From Pyxicephalus adspersus (Eukaryota; Chordata; Amphibia; Anura; Pyxicephalidae), in assembly GCF_032062135.1 (NCBI RefSeq), contig NC_092860.1:125922677-125986676 (forward strand): 64,000 bases of DNA. Direction: 5' to 3'. A program made the translations under genes and the position numbers. Below the pieces are notes generated by a model. It searched no databases, was not told the DNA's origin, and was given only the letters and a program-made list of their open reading frames with translations. Shown one piece after another: positions 23,550 through 36,840 of this stretch (positions are counted from its first letter, which is position 1; each line of letters starts with the position of its first letter).

Positions 23550-24059
23550 TCTTAAAGTGTAAAAATTGCTCCACCTTGTGGTTTTTCTTCATATTACAAT
23601 GGATTGATAACAAACCATAAACATTACATCACAGTTACATCATTAATTAGATAACATTATAAATCAAGAGTTCATCAAACATTTCATTTAACTACATGAG
23701 TGTAAAGAGCCCTGTTCAGTAAAATAAAAGCTCTGTGATTTTGTTACAATGTTGTATGGGTATGATATCTTCACACATTACCAATTATTATCTGTGCTGT
23801 TAATATTGTGGATGCAGTGGTGGGACTGTGTAACCAACACCGCTCAGTTGATAGCACAGACATGGCCTTAGTAAAAAGCTAGGATAACTATTTAGTTATG
23901 GAACAATAGGTGGTTAGGGGTATACACTCCCACAATATCTAGTGCAAGCTATATCATTGCTGAAGTTCTGATTCCACCGCATTCATGAATGTGTTATGAT
24001 GTATGTTGTTGATGTGTAGTCTTCTTTCCTCACCTTAAAGAAGCCCTAAGGAGAATTAT

Positions 24060-24125
24060 TTATGTACAGCGCTGCGTAATATGTTGGCACTATATAAATC
24101 CTGTTTAATAATAATAATAATAATT
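24060..24125 (+). mobile_element. L2-like 3' tail with AAT run
   Basis: TGTACAGCGCTGCGTAATATG, then TTGGCACTATATAAATCCTG and an ATA/AAT run. 5' truncated, as expected for a LINE or SINE remnant. Confidence 0.65.
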
Positions 24126-25016
24126 ATTGTATTATATCCATACCCCGGCACCCCCATAGCTCTTAGGAGACGGGATGGTAGGAATTATGTTTACTGGGCC
24201 AGGAAAATATCTTTATTTGCAGTCCCAAGCTTCGACTAAGGACCATGGTGATTTTTCGAATCACTAGTGCAAGTGATCCACAGCTATATGTAGGTAGTTG
24301 TATATTGCTAGAATCTGTAATGGAACAGTGATTTGTAGCTAAGCCTATAGATGTAAATTAAGAGTGATTGTTGCGGGTGATCCTGTAACCATTATGAAAA
24401 TACTGTAATACTCAAAGCATTGTGCTGTAGTGATTAGTGACTTAGCGATCCCCTATAAATAAAAAAAAAATATATTTGCCAAATTATGTTTTTTTGCCAA
24501 TATCTAATGTAATAGTTTCCATCTAATCAGTATAGGAACCTTGAAGATTTAGGCATTGGATAAAGATGTTGGGTTTTGTTGATGTCACCAGTTTTTGCAT
24601 GGTTGCTGGTCTTACAAATATAATTTTTCCCGTATTCCCTTTAGTTTACCCTGATCCAGTCAACATTTTGGAGAATGCACTAATAGTGTTCATTGTGAAT
24701 AACAGTTTGTAAATAGATGTGTATTGTTTTTGCTGTGAATTCCAAAAGATAATTCCGGATTGGGCGTCAGCCTTGTAAAATGGTCATAGGTTTATTGTTT
24801 GGCATACCGAGGTCAGGAGGGAATGGCACGCGGAATGTGATCAGTGATGTAGAAGGCAAAGAGAGAAAGTTACACATCTCAGACATTAAAGCAAATTATA
24901 ATAATTAGGGAGATCACACTATCGTGTACGTTTGATAACAGTGTACCAACCTATACTAACCAATAAAATTATCATTTTTAGTTTCTATATGGAAGCCTGT
25001 GTGACACAGTGACACA

Positions 25017-25073
25017 GGGCCTGATTTATTAACGCTCTCCAAAGGTGGAGAGGATACACTTTCATCAGTGAAG
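25017..25073. mobile_element. Fold-back element, copy 6, truncated by assembly gap
   Basis: The left arm GGGCCTGATTTATTAACGCTC runs straight into the N-gap at 25074. The right arm is not seen after the gap. A palindrome at the gap edge fits a sequencing or assembly failure. Confidence 0.6.
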
Positions 25074-25865
25074 NNNNNNNNNNNNNNNNNNNNNNNNNNN
25101 NNNNNNNNNNNNNNNNNNNNNNNNNNNNNNNNNNNNNNNNNNNNNNNNNNNNNNNNNNNNNNNNNNNNNNNNNNNNNNNNNNNNNNNNNNNNNNNNNNNN
25201 NNNNNNNNNNNNNNNNNNNNNNNNNNNNNNNNNNNNNNNNNNNNNNNNNNNNNNNNNNNNNNNNNNNNNNNNNNNNNNNNNNNNNNNNNNNNNNNNNNNN
25301 NNNNNNNNNNNNNNNNNNNNNNNNNNNNNNNNNNNNNNNNNNNNNNNNNNNNNNNNNNNNNNNNNNNNNNNNNNNNNNNNNNNNNNNNNNNNNNNNNNNN
25401 NNNNNNNNNNNNNNNNNNNNNNNNNNNNNNNNNNNNNNNNNNNNNNNNNNNNNNNNNNNNNNNNNNNNNNNNNNNNNNNNNNNNNNNNNNNNNNNNNNNN
25501 NNNNNNNNNNNNNNNNNNNNNNNNNNNNNNNNNNNNNNNNNNNNNNNNNNNNNNNNNNNNNNNNNNNNNNNNNNNNNNNNNNNNNNNNNNNNNNNNNNNN
25601 NNNNNNNNNNNNNNNNNNNNNNNNNNNNNNNNNNNNNNNNNNNNNNNNNNNNNNNNNNNNNNNNNNNNNNNNNNNNNNNNNNNNNNNNNNNNNNNNNNNN
25701 NNNNNNNNNNNNNNNNNNNNNNNNNNNNNNNNNNNNNNNNNNNNNNNNNNNNNNNNNNNNNNNNNNNNNNNNNNNNNNNNNNNNNNNNNNNNNNNNNNNN
25801 NNNNNNNNNNNNNNNNNNNNNNNNNNNNNNNNNNNNNNNNNNNNNNNNNNNNNNNNNNNNNNNNN
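25074..25865. other. Assembly gap (N run)
   Basis: 792 N, bounded on the left by a fold-back arm and on the right by a 14-bp A run. Both flanks are repeats. Confidence 1.
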
Positions 25866-26765
25866 AAAAAAAAAAAAAATACATCAGCAAACAAATCTTA
25901 ATATAGTTGTCCGAAATCTAAGCAGAAATCCCATTAAGCGGTTTCATTTTCTCTACATCAATAAAGCTTGCATGCGACTGCCCAGCAGAGAACAAAGCAA
26001 TTCAATTTGTCTTGAAATATTATTTACCATACCAAACAAATGCTGAGAAAAAGGGCAACACCAAATTGCAAGTAAGCTGTTGTTTACCTCAGTCACGCTG
26101 TAAAGCCCCTGATAGTTCCAATTTTACACTGTGAAATGTATCATTTCTGCTGATTTAAGCACATTGCTTCACAAATATGGATCCCTGAACTTTCATTGCC
26201 TGCTAGAGGTATGGATAATTTACGGCTCTGATCCAATTTTCCAATCATTGGGGAGCAGTAAATCGCTGCATAGAAGAAAAGTCGAATGAGGTCCTTTTTC
26301 TTTAGTGTCAGCAGCCTGTGATTATTATGTTTATTAGATTTCACTGAATGGGCCTCACATTTTCTCAAATATGCAGGAGAGTTATATTTCCCCCGGAGTC
26401 CAACATTAGCATTTCTGTTTCTCAGTCCTTGAATAGAAGAAAAAAACTGTTTCGGTTTATAAGATTGCAGGCACTTGGCCGTGTGTGGGCAACCTGCTCC
26501 CGTCCTATTCAGAAAAGTATCAGTCTCAGCATCCTGTGCAAGCTAGGTTTGCTAGCTATTGGTGCAGGACAGGTTGACACTTTCATTCCCAAAACATTTA
26601 TTATTAAATTCTAGGATGTCAAAAGTGAATGAAGGAAAGAAATTTGATTTGAGGGACAGTTGGTTGCAACCTGATGCATTATATCTGTAGAAAAAGGGGG
26701 CATTTGAAGTGAACCATCATGGCACACTGAGTGCCCACTAACACCAATTCCGACGGGGTATTTAA

Positions 26766-26844
26766 AGGCAAACTAAAGTTCCACTTTAATAATTAGGAAG
26801 CAGGGACCCTGCAAAAGAACAGTATAGCGGGGTTTAGTTTTGCT
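26766..26844. mobile_element. 79-bp TTAA-flanked mini-element
   Basis: TTAA at 26762-26765 and 26845-26848. The ends AGGCAAACTAAAGTTCC and GGGTTTAGTTTTGCT are inverted repeats. The same ends recur on the larger element at 50693-51528, so this is probably an internally deleted copy. Confidence 0.6.
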
Positions 26845-27239
26845 TTAAGTATATCCATAGCTAAAATGTATTGATAGCCTAAACAATGCAGCACATCAAG
26901 TTTAAAAAAAGGTGGAAGTCAACTTTTTCTTTTAATGACTGCCCGCTGTAAATCAATGGGCTGCCTTTAGGCAATGCAAATGAAATACTGCATGGTAAGG
27001 TATCTGCAGAGATGCCCCAAAATAGAGGAGCATAGTGTAAGCATATTGTGAAGGGGGTCTAAGTGTATTTTTAAAAACAAATGGTATTCAGTCATGGACA
27101 AATGTTGGTACAATTACAGCTCATTAAATGCTTATGTCCCCTGAAAAGTGATTTAATCTAAAATTATTTTCCAATTTATATCTGAATTTATTTTATACGT
27201 CATCACGCAAAGCAACTGTGAAAAAAATTACTCTATAAA

Positions 27240-28130
27240 GACATTTCAGAATGACCTGGACACATTTGTCCGTACCCCTAGAAATGATCATAAATAACTA
27301 TAGTAGAGTAATAAACCAGAAATAGAATGTGTTTAGTTAGTTTCACAAGTCTCCAATCATACATTTATTCAGCCCATATAGATGGATACCAGTAGTCACT
27401 TTATGACTATCGTCATAGAAAATATTTTTAATATTAAGATGTTATGACCCTTGGGACTGTAATGAATATCAATACACTTGGCTTCAAAATTAAAATCGAC
27501 CCCACAATTGTAAGGATAATGAAAATTTTAGACAAGGAAACTTGCAAGGAGATACAAGCTAAATGCCAAATTCACTGACCGTAATCATCTGATTGCCCCA
27601 TTGTTAGTTTTTGAGCGACAGTGGGCTCAAAGGAAGAAGACCCAGAAGGACTCGACTAATAAAAGCAATAACATGAAACAGGCTGAATGTGATAAAATGC
27701 ATATTGACAAGTCATAATGCATCTGGGAAAATGTCCTTTGGATGAGGGAAAACTGGAACTGGCAGGTCACAGCATCTCTTGTACCACAGAGTGAAAAAAT
27801 GAACCATTAAAAGTAAAGACCACCAGACCTACTGTGAAACATGGAGGAGTCTTGGTCATGTTTTGGGTCTGCTTTGCTAATTTTGGCTCGCAACGCTTAA
27901 AGTCTGTGAACAGAACATTGAAAGCTGAAGATTATGAAGACATTCTACATTATATTGACCAGTATCAGAAAGGTCTGTCTCAGTCGCAGGTCACGTATCC
28001 CAAAGCAACCGGGAATGAATATCAGGCATGTGTACAAAGTTTAATGATTGGGCAACAAAATATTAGGGTAAGGTTCTCTGCCTATTCTTTTAAATATATT
28101 CTAGTTGTATTACTTTACTAAAGTAGAAAA
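27240..28130 (+). pseudogene. Tc1/mariner transposase remnant
   Basis: Frame pieces read LWENVLWMRENWNW (around 27722-27760) and PTVKHGGVLVMFWVCFANFG followed by LKAEDYEDILHYIDQ (27820-27960), which match the C-terminal half of Tc1 transposases (PTVKHGGGSVMVWGCF-type motif, then the KxEDY helix). The N-terminal half is unreadable and frames are broken. Stray terminal-repeat-like words (CATGGACAAATGTTGGTAC at about 27094) lie to the left. An inactive DNA transposon in the SLC30A9-TMEM33 interval. Confidence 0.75.
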
Positions 28131-28789
28131 AAGTGAGTTCTGTAGGCTGTATGGGTTGTGTAAATTTCATTTGACAAACAAAAATACAAAACTAATTGTT
28201 CTCCTACATGTATTTCTTCTGTATTAGCCATTTGTCAAGAGTTCAACTTTCGTAGTGAAATAGAACCAGTGCTGTGCAATTCAGCCTAATAAACAACATT
28301 TAATAAGTACTCTTTCTAGGTGAAAAAAAATATGAAAGCCTTTGTAGTCCAAAGTAACCACCAGTACTGCTTCCAAATTCCAAAATGCAAAGGCCAAAGT
28401 TCAGAAAAAATTAAGTAATCAAAGGTACAAGTCTTGTAAAGATATGAAAGTAAAGTTCTTAAAGCCCAAGCTCCAGTCAAATGTGATTCTTTTGTTTTGG
28501 ATTAGGGAAGTTTTTGTCTTGTCTACACTTCTGTCTGTGATCCCTTTTTACCATGACAGTAAGTCTCAAACAGTAATAGACACATTGTCAGAAATCTGAC
28601 AGAGGCTCTGACCCTATCCTGCTCTATTTAAAAAAAATAATTATGCTTTTGGTTGGATTGACATCTATACCCTACTGTCATTCACAACCAGCAGTTCAGT
28701 GCCATTCATTTTAAAAGCCCCCCACGGCACATGCATTTCAGTGCTTTACAGCACAACAGCTGGAGTTGTAGTGCACTGTGTTCAAACAA

Positions 28790-29140
28790 AAGTTCAACAG
28801 GATGCCATAAAGTGGAACTAAAGCCCCTCTTTGAAAATTCTTGATTCATGCAAGTGGGGATTCCAGAAATGGACAGGCGACTCTTCTGCAATAACTATTC
28901 TTACCTGACTGATCGATACCCAGCTTTCAAATTTAGCTGAGCATGCTGGTTTGCTGCCAGAGTTTCCCGGCAATCTCAGCTTCTCTTGCTTATGCTCGAA
29001 CTGAATAAACTCCTGTACACCTGTGCACAAGTTACGTCATCCCGAGCTGGCCAATCAAGATGGCTGAAGATCAGGATATGGAAGGAAAAATGGAAGAAGA
29101 TGGCAGCACCCACACCAAATCATGGTCAGCTGTGTAAGTA
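28790..29140. repeat. Interspersed repeat (TGCAATAACTATTCTTACCTG family)
   Basis: Shares TGCAATAACTATTCTTACCTG, the CAGCTTTCAAATTTAGCTGAGC stretch, GTCATCCCGAGCTGGCCAATC and AAGATGGC words with 43745-44050, and in part with 47040-47260 and 51290-51540. Class unknown; an outer AACTAAAG word suggests the TTAA family of 50693-51528. Confidence 0.5.
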
Positions 29141-29939
29141 GTGTAAGTTCAAGGAATTTTGTCTCTATTTGTTAATAAAACTTATGGTAATGAGAAGTGA
29201 TGGTTCAAATTTATGTTTTGTTTGTTTTACAAGGCAAAGTGATGGAAAAACTAGTTTGGACAGCAGCCACGGCTGGACTAAGGCACAGGAGCTTTGGATC
29301 AGTGCTGGGGAACAATGTGAGTAGAGGGCATTGTAAAGTGATGATAATTTTTTATCTGGCAGTGCAGTTGAAGAAAGCAAAATTACAACTCAGCATCTGA
29401 CAGAGAGTTTACAGCAAATTCAGATGTCCTATTTCACAAACACTAGTCATAATTAAGTACTTCTCTGATGTAAGAATAAAGCCCAGTGCATAGTTGTATT
29501 TCTACTAGTGTAAAGTTCAGCTGAGCTATTACACAACCTGATATTCACATTATTGTATTCTGGATTTTGTATTAAAAAAAAGTGTATTCATTTTATTTCA
29601 GATATAATGTGTTTAACAAGTTCATTTGAGTGTAAACAAGTGTAATGATATAGGTGTAGGTGAATGCTATGGCTTGATGTGTGTTCAGGTGCCCTGTCTG
29701 CACTCTCCATATATGCTCCTATCCAGGGCTGAACTTTAACATCATTTTGCACACAACCTAATACTAGGAAGTTCGTTAAGTGGACCCCCTGACCTTGGAG
29801 CCTCCCAATGCCCTGTCATCAGCAGAAGATCAGCAAACAAAGTTAAAGCCAGCAGTGTCTGCTTAACTTCCTCTGTCTGCTAAAAGAGCTTAGAAGAACT
29901 TGGAGGAACAGTATTTTAGATTGAACTGTAGGTGTTCAT

Positions 29940-30270
29940 GTTTATTTTAAAACTGAATGGCTGCTTGTTTGTACTATGATGGAAGGCTGTGTGCATGTTT
30001 CTAGATAAAACTGCAGGGCTATGTGTATGTTTGTGTGTATGGTGCTGGACTGTATGAATGTTTGTGTATAGTGCATATTGTGTGTATGTTTCTGAGTAAA
30101 ATGTAGGGCTTTGTGTTGTCTGTATAGTATATATGTTTGTGCATGTTTTACTATATAGAACAAATTATGTCTAAGTTTAGTGCAGAGCCATAGCTTATTT
30201 GTGTGTATAGTGCCGTAATGTATGTATGTTTGCAATAGTGCAGGACTATGTGTATGTTTGTATTTAATTC
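29940..30270 (+). repeat. Degenerate TGTGTATGTTT minisatellite
   Basis: Loosely repeated units of about 35-40 bp built from TGTGTATGTTTGTGTGTATAGTGCAGGGCT. Heavily mutated, so unit count is uncertain. The minus-strand frame rich in His/Thr is an artefact. Confidence 0.6.
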
Positions 30271-30309
30271 AAAGAATATGCTAGTCAGTATACCATTTTT
30301 TATATTTAT

Positions 30310-32760
30310 ATTTTAGTGAAAGCAGCACCCCATTCACAATGGCAAAAAGTCTGTCAACAAACACGATAAAGTCTGCTGTTTATGAGCACTTTACATTATC
30401 AAGTAATTGGAAACATTATGTGTGCTAATGTATTCTTGAATATGATAGTGAAAAACAATGTGATGCAGAAATTAGCAGGTTCAGTGGGTCTAACAAAAAT
30501 GCACCTACAAGAGCATCAAATTTGAACAGACACTTGCAGCGTTTTCCTCCTAAAGTGTTAGAAGTTGTGAATNNNNNNNNNNNNNNNNNNNNNNNNNNNN
30601 NNNNNNNNNNNNNNNNNNNNNNNNNNNNNNNNNNNNNNNNNNNNNNNNNNNNNNNNNNNNNNNNNNNNNNNNNNNNNNNNNNNNNNNNNNNNNNNNNNNN
30701 NNNNNNNNNNNNNNNNNNNNNNNNNNNNNNNNNNNNNNNNNNNNNNNNNNNNNNNNNNNNNNNNNNNNNNNNNNNNNNNNNNNNNNNNNNNNNNNNNNNN
30801 NNNNNNNNNNNNNNNNNNNNNNNNNNNNNNNNNNNNNNNNNNNNNNNNNNNNNNNNNNNNNNNNNNNNNNNNNNNNNNNNNNNNNNNNNNNNNNNNNNNN
30901 NNNNNNNNNNNNNNNNNNNNNNNNNNNNNNNNNNNNNNNNNNNNNNNNNNNNNNNNNNNNNNNNNNNNNNNNNNNNNNNNNNNNNNNNNNNNNNNNNNNN
31001 NNNNNNNNNNNNNNNNNNNNNNNNNNNNNNNNNNNNNNNNNNNNNNNNNNNNNNNNNNNNNNNNNNNNNNNNNNNNNNNNNNNNNNNNNNNNNNNNNNNN
31101 NNNNNNNNNNNNNNNNNNNNNNNNNNNNNNNNNNNNNNNNNNNNNNNNNNNNNNNNNNNNNNNNNNNNNNNNNNNNNNNNNNNNNNNNNNNNNNNNNNNN
31201 NNNNNNNNNNNNNNNNNNNNNNNNNNNNNNNNNNNNNNNNNNNNNNNNNNNNNNNNNNNNNNNNNNNNNNNNNNNNNNNNNNNNNNNNTGAGTGATCAGA
31301 AGGGGAATAATCTTTCAGAATCTTTTTTTTCTAGATTTTCCTCCTTTAAAATTGGGTGCGTCTTATATTCCGGAGCATCTTATAGGGCGAAAAATACGGT
31401 AATAGGTCTGAAGGGACATTTTGTCTTCATAAAAATGGATGCATGCACATGTCACCGAGTCAATTTTTTTGCTATTAAGGTTAGATTTGTTGATGAAAAT
31501 AATAAAACAATAATGCAAACCTTGGGAGTAATGGCCACCAGGCACATCACAGCACTGACTATCTTCAGAAGTTAGTGGAGGATGTTCTAGAAGATTTTGA
31601 AATTAAAAAGGAACAGATTCTATGTATTGTGACAGATAATGCTTCTAATATGTTGAGCACAGTTGAGAAAATGAAGAAAGTGACAGATAATAAAGGAAGA
31701 CAGTTCTGCAAGTATTGGAAAACGTGAAAGCGAAGAGAATAGTGACATTTTGTATAACAATGTTGAAGAAGCATCTAAGCGTAGTACTATTCAACATATG
31801 TCTTGTGCTGTTCATACTCTGCAACTTGCAATAAGAGATGGATTGAAAGATCGTCATGCAGCTACTCTAATTGGCAAATTGAGGCAAGTAACTGTTGCAG
31901 TCAGGGCCCCTAAAACAGATGCCATTTTGAAAAGACGTGCAGGAAAAGGAGCCTTTGCTTGAACTAAAAGACTTTCTTGAAGAACTGGACAATGAAAATG
32001 TTTTATTAACTCAAAGCCAGTGGACACAAGTAAAAGCACTGGAAAATCTACTTTCTAACCCCTTTACTGTCACCAAGAGTTTGCAATCTGAAGATTTAAC
32101 TCCTGGTAATGTAAATGGAAGAGCGTGATATACTGCCTGAACAAAAGTGGAGGGTTAATAGCTGATGGTATTGTGTCTTCAACGAAGAAAAGAGAGAATC
32201 TCTTACTGGATAATCAAATCTTGTTAGCTGCTATTTATGTTGATCCAATGAGCCGAATTTTGTTGAGTGATTACCAGACTAATACTGCAAAAAAGGCCCT
32301 CTATGATGTAGCAGTTCGCATGAAGAGATTACTACCTGAAACACCACCACTGGATGAAGCTTTAAGCACTGGTAACTCAGGATCATCCTCTTCAAATGAA
32401 GAATTAGACTTTGATTCCTACTTGGACAAAATGAAACTTTCAACAGTAAAGCGACATTGCATATGCGTGAAGGATAAACTACCAGAAAATGTCCAAATAG
32501 ATTCCAACAGGAGTTTTTTTAAGAATTAGAAGAAGTAGAAAAGTATAATCACTCATTGAAACTGACTGTAGAAGAAGCCATTCTTGTTTATCCCGAGATT
32601 ATTAGTGATGTGGCTAGAATCGTAACAGCAATGCCACCCACCCAAGTCAGTGTTGAAAGACTATTTTCAGTTCTAAAAATAATCAAGTCAGATTTCAGAG
32701 TTTCTATGAAAGAGGATCTGGCAGAAGCAATTCTGTTTCTTAGAACAACACTACAGTGAG
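30310..32760 (+). pseudogene. hAT-superfamily transposase, frameshifted and interrupted
   Basis: From left to right: a BED zinc-finger-like N-terminus (VYEHFTLSSNWKHYVC ... SNLNRHLQRFPPKVLEVV) with an in-frame stop; an N-gap; a central part with MDACTCHRVNFFAI, then the DDE-type motif CIVTDNASNM (about 31620), then MSCAVHTLQLAIRDGL; and the C-terminal dimerisation domain TAMPPTQVSVERLFSVLK (about 32625) ending at TGA near 32758. At least four frame changes and one stop, so it is not functional. A CTTATATTCCGG repeat has inserted at about 31350-31400. hAT identity is secure; the subfamily was not determined. Confidence 0.85.
30573..31288. other. Assembly gap (N run) inside hAT transposase
   Basis: 716 N between the BED-finger part and the catalytic part of the hAT pseudogene. 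Confidence 1.
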
Positions 32761-33317
32761 TTAGTTTTGGGTTGCATTTAACTGCTATTCTAGTCTATAA
32801 CTATATTATAAGGTTAATATTTAAACTGTTTTAGGTTTTACAGCTTTTTTTTTGTTCATGTAGTTGTTTTGTTTTAAAACTACCAAAGAATGTGGTTCAG
32901 ATTTTTAAACTGGTTAAGTCCTGTTCCTGATTTTCATGCATGCTATGCTACTACTTTATAGCTACTTGACAAAAACAATAAATAAAACCTTATTGTTTTT
33001 ATTTTTTGTCTTTTTTAAACTGGCCAATACAGTAGAGCGTCAGCTTCCTAGCCAGTAGTTCTGTGGTTAAACAGCGTGTATGTTGCCTTCCTTCAATCAA
33101 AGGGGAAAATACATTAGCATATTAAATACACAGGAGTCGGAGAGTCGGTGTCGGGGTCACCTTTCAGCTGAAAAGAGATTATGTTATGTACATGCTTTTT
33201 GTACCTCGGTGAAGAAAATAATTCCTATACTCATACAAGAGGTTATGTCAGTTGAGGAGATTGGTGCCTCAGAGAGCAGGGGAACATGAGTTTAACTTTG
33301 CTTTAGAACCTAAAGTG

Positions 33318-33450
33318 TTCCTAGATTGTAAGCTCTTCGGGGCAGTGTCCTCTCCTCCTCCTATGTCACAGTCTGTCATTTGAAACCCATATTTAATGTA
33401 CAGCTCTGCGTAATATGTTGGCGCTATATAAATCCTGTTCAGATGATAAT
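33318..33450 (+). mobile_element. L2-like 3' tail
   Basis: AGATTGTAAGCTCTTCGGGG, CTCTGCGTAATATGTTGGCG and CTATATAAATCCTG in order. 5' truncated. Confidence 0.65.
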
Positions 33451-33892
33451 AAACATCTGAAAACTGTGATTATAGGTGTAAAGAGCAAAACTCAACGCTG
33501 CACCATTATCATTAAACCATATTCCTGAAGCTCCAGTCTGCAAAAATATACCAAAGTGAAAGCCTGCAGCAGGTGTCGAGATGTGTCTAAAAACATCAAG
33601 ACTGCAGAGATAATATGGTTTTCATGAGGGTATCTCTGTCCCGGATATATGCGGACCCTGCATAACAAACCCCATCTTCCTAGGTAGAAAAGCACAAATA
33701 TATTGTCAGTAGTGATCTGTGTGAGAGGTAATAAATACCTGTGGTGTAGAACTTCCTGCACAAACTAGAATTTTGTTGCCCGAGATGAATGGTCGGGATT
33801 GTCTAGCAGAAATCTAGCATGTGTACCATGGCCCCATAAATCATCATTTCATCCTAGATCAATATTCGACCCACTGGGAACAAGTTGTGTAC

Positions 33893-34090
33893 TACTAGAT
33901 TGTAAGCTCTTCGGGGCAGGGTCCTCTCCTCCTGTGCCACCGTATCTGTCATTTGTATCATACAGCACTGCGTAATATGTTGGCGCTATATAAATCCTGT
34001 TTAATAATAATAATTTGCAACCCCTATTTATTGTACAGCACTGCGTAATACGTTGGCGCTATATTAAGCCTGCCCTATTAATAATAATTT
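33893..34090 (+). mobile_element. Two L2-like 3' tails in tandem
   Basis: A full tail (AGATTGTAAGCTCTTCGGGG ... GCGCTATATAAATCCTG, AAT run) is followed directly by a second, shorter tail starting TTTGCAACCCCTATTTATTG and ending GGCGCTATATTAAGCC. This is either a second insertion or slippage within one element. Confidence 0.6.
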
Positions 34091-35080
34091 GGAGAGAGCA
34101 ACGGGATGGGATGCCTTTCTTGTCCTCCTCCCTCCCCTTTCCATACTACAAAAACAGCACTGTGTGTACAGTGATTGTTTGTTCTGTCACTGGAAACAAT
34201 CAGGGAAGATCATTTCCAGCAACAGTAATCAGATGTCTGTACAGGGCTTTATACTTCACCCCACAAACACACCTTCTCCGAGAAGATACAGTTACTCACA
34301 AACCAGAAAAGTCTGCATTTTTTTATTGAATAAGGCTGAATCACATACACAAAGAATGTCACAATTCTGAGGTAGTCTTAAAATAAGGTGTATAGCCAAA
34401 TAAAAACATATATAAACATAGGAAGCATCAAAGACTTTTATTTATTAAGGATGAAAAATATGGAACTGTAATGGTGACTGTTGATATAAACCCAGACCTA
34501 ACCTGTACATTAGGTACAAAAGTATCCAAAATCATGCAATGATTCATCACTGAATAGAATAGTTAAACAAGAGATTATGGTTTTATTATGAATGGTAAAT
34601 GTATTTATTTTATTGCATTTTTTGTCTTTAATTGTACTCTTATAACAAACTGGAAAAAAATACAATGGTGTTGACATCTCAGAAAGCTAGATACCCCAAA
34701 ATGCTCTAAAATCGTTGCGTCTCCTCTACTCAGTTTACATTTTATTAGCAGTCGTCATACAAACAATACAAATGGAAAGTAAAATCTGTTTAATTTACAC
34801 AATGTTTAATCTAGTGTATTCCTGTGAAATTTGAACTAAAACATTTAGACTTTACTAGCTTTTTCACAAGCAGTCTGTTCCTGATTAATTGTCTGTGTGC
34901 ATTTCTGCAGCTTGGGCTGGAAAACCTGAGGCTGCAACTGTCTAAGGCGATCACTGGAATGAGATCCCTGATAGTGCTCAAGCAAGGTTTGGTACCATCA
35001 TTTTTATTATTTTTACAAAGGAAAGAAGTCTGGCTGGGGACCACTGTTACAGAGAGAACACTAAGAAACTGTAACAAGGT

Positions 35081-35082
<2 letters not shown>

Positions 35083-35113
<31 letters not shown>
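35083..35113 (+). repeat. Poly(A) tract
   Basis: About 31 A on the plus strand, in the TMEM33 3' UTR region on the other strand, where it would be transcribed as U. Confidence 0.9.
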
Positions 35114-35116
<3 letters not shown>

Positions 35117-35257
35117 ATTAGGAGCGTCTTTTTGCATGGACCGGTCTGGATGCCTTTAGGTTGCAGTATTTGTAAAACGCCCGTATTATCATACAGAGAG
35201 CAGAAATACCAGCTGCTTATGCTCATTGACATACACATTTCATAATTTAGGAATAAG

Positions 35258-35387
35258 TTATGCAACAGTCGGTGCCAGTCTGCTAGTAAAAGCAATGCTG
35301 CTGAGACACAGTCTTCTGACAAACTCTGGGCATGCTGGCTTCATAACTAGGTGCTCCAAGATAATCCTCAGCTCTGTAAACAGAGTC
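35258..35387 (-). CDS. TMEM33: TMEM33 coding exon 7 and stop
   Basis: 130 bp, encoding TLFTELRIILEHLVMKPACP and then EFVRRLCLSSIAFTSRLAPT, VA, and TAA at 35258-35260. The 3' UTR must lie below 35258; an AATAAA match on the minus strand near 35004 is one possible poly(A) signal, but the true end was not determined. Confidence 0.96.
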
Positions 35388-36803
35388 CTGTAGATGAGGA
35401 ATAAACACAATTGTACATTAATAGTCTGTTTTGTATGCAGTACTTTGCTGTAAAGATAAATGCATTGTTCCAATGTTAATCTATTGATCAAACCCCCAAA
35501 ACAGATACTTAATTTTTCACTGAATGCTGGAGAGGTGCTTGCCTTACCTCAACGCACACTAACACACAATACATTAGGCAAACCCTTACTCAACACGTTT
35601 CATTTCTATACAGAATCATACACATCAAATAAGTGTCATATATATTTAATTCAATGGCCAGGATAAATCATATCAAGAGAGGAATCTCTCATATGCCCCC
35701 GCCTGTGTTTCACTACCCATATCACATAGCTTTCAGCACGACAATGCCCTGGACGTTGTAGCCAACACAGAACAAAATGTTTTTAAGAAATTTGTATGTA
35801 TTGATTACTGTATTGTGCTATTGTGTGTTTAATATAGGTGAACTATAAATTAGAAACTGTTTGAAATGTTTAAGGATGAGATGTTTTATAAAAGAACTTT
35901 TTATTTTGGTGGTTCATAATATATGCCAGTAAAATCCCAATGTCTGTGTAATAATGTTAGGATGTTCCTAATCTTCTTTAAATAGATGTGATTGGGTTTT
36001 GAAGCATCAGAAGATACAACAAGCTTTTGTACTATGCTATGTACACAGATAGTATTTTTTATATATTGGTTCTTTACTCAAGTCTAAGTAGCTAATTGAC
36101 TATTGCACCTTAAGTCATTAACTTGCCAAAACAATCCACCATGCAAGAAAATTTTCACTTAATAAAAAAACGCAGTGAAAGATCTTTTGCAAAGAATACC
36201 CAAATCATGTTCCAGGAAATGTAAAAAAATGGTGGTTAAGCCAGTGAATCACCTCATTCTCTCAGCTAAGTGAAAATCCCCTCCAAGGGAATATACGTCT
36301 ATAGGCTGTAGGAACAGCCTGTATTCCTTTAATCAGTCAACCCCAAAGTATTATCTCTGTGGTAGATTTCAGGCAACACCGACTGACAGTGAGGTCTAAA
36401 CTAAAGGTATACTCAAGTCAGGTTATCGATTTGACAGCTACCAATAGGGGGCACATGAGCAGGATTAAGGAGAGAGGCCAAGGCTCTACAGTGGAAACAC
36501 ATTCAAAGCAAACATTCTGCATCTCTGTCTATTCCTTTTACTTTTCAAGAGAATGCAATGCTTTTTTTCATGTCATTGTTACAGTCTCCCTATTAGGAAC
36601 TCGGGAATCTCCCGCGGCAGTTAATCCTCTTGCACTCTACAGGGAGACAATCTAACCCCTAAACATAAGTTGTATGAATGATGCACAGCTCTTCGGGGCA
36701 GGGTCCTCTCCTCCTGTATCACTGTCTGTATTAGTCTGTCATTTGCAATCCCTATTTATTGTACAGCGCTGAGTAATATGTTGGCGCTATATAAATCCTG
36801 TTT

Positions 36804-36840
<37 letters not shown>

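Noticed and set aside
24956..25901. Long open frames over 24956-25901
   Set aside because: Open only because the gap 25074-25865 contains no readable stop codons.
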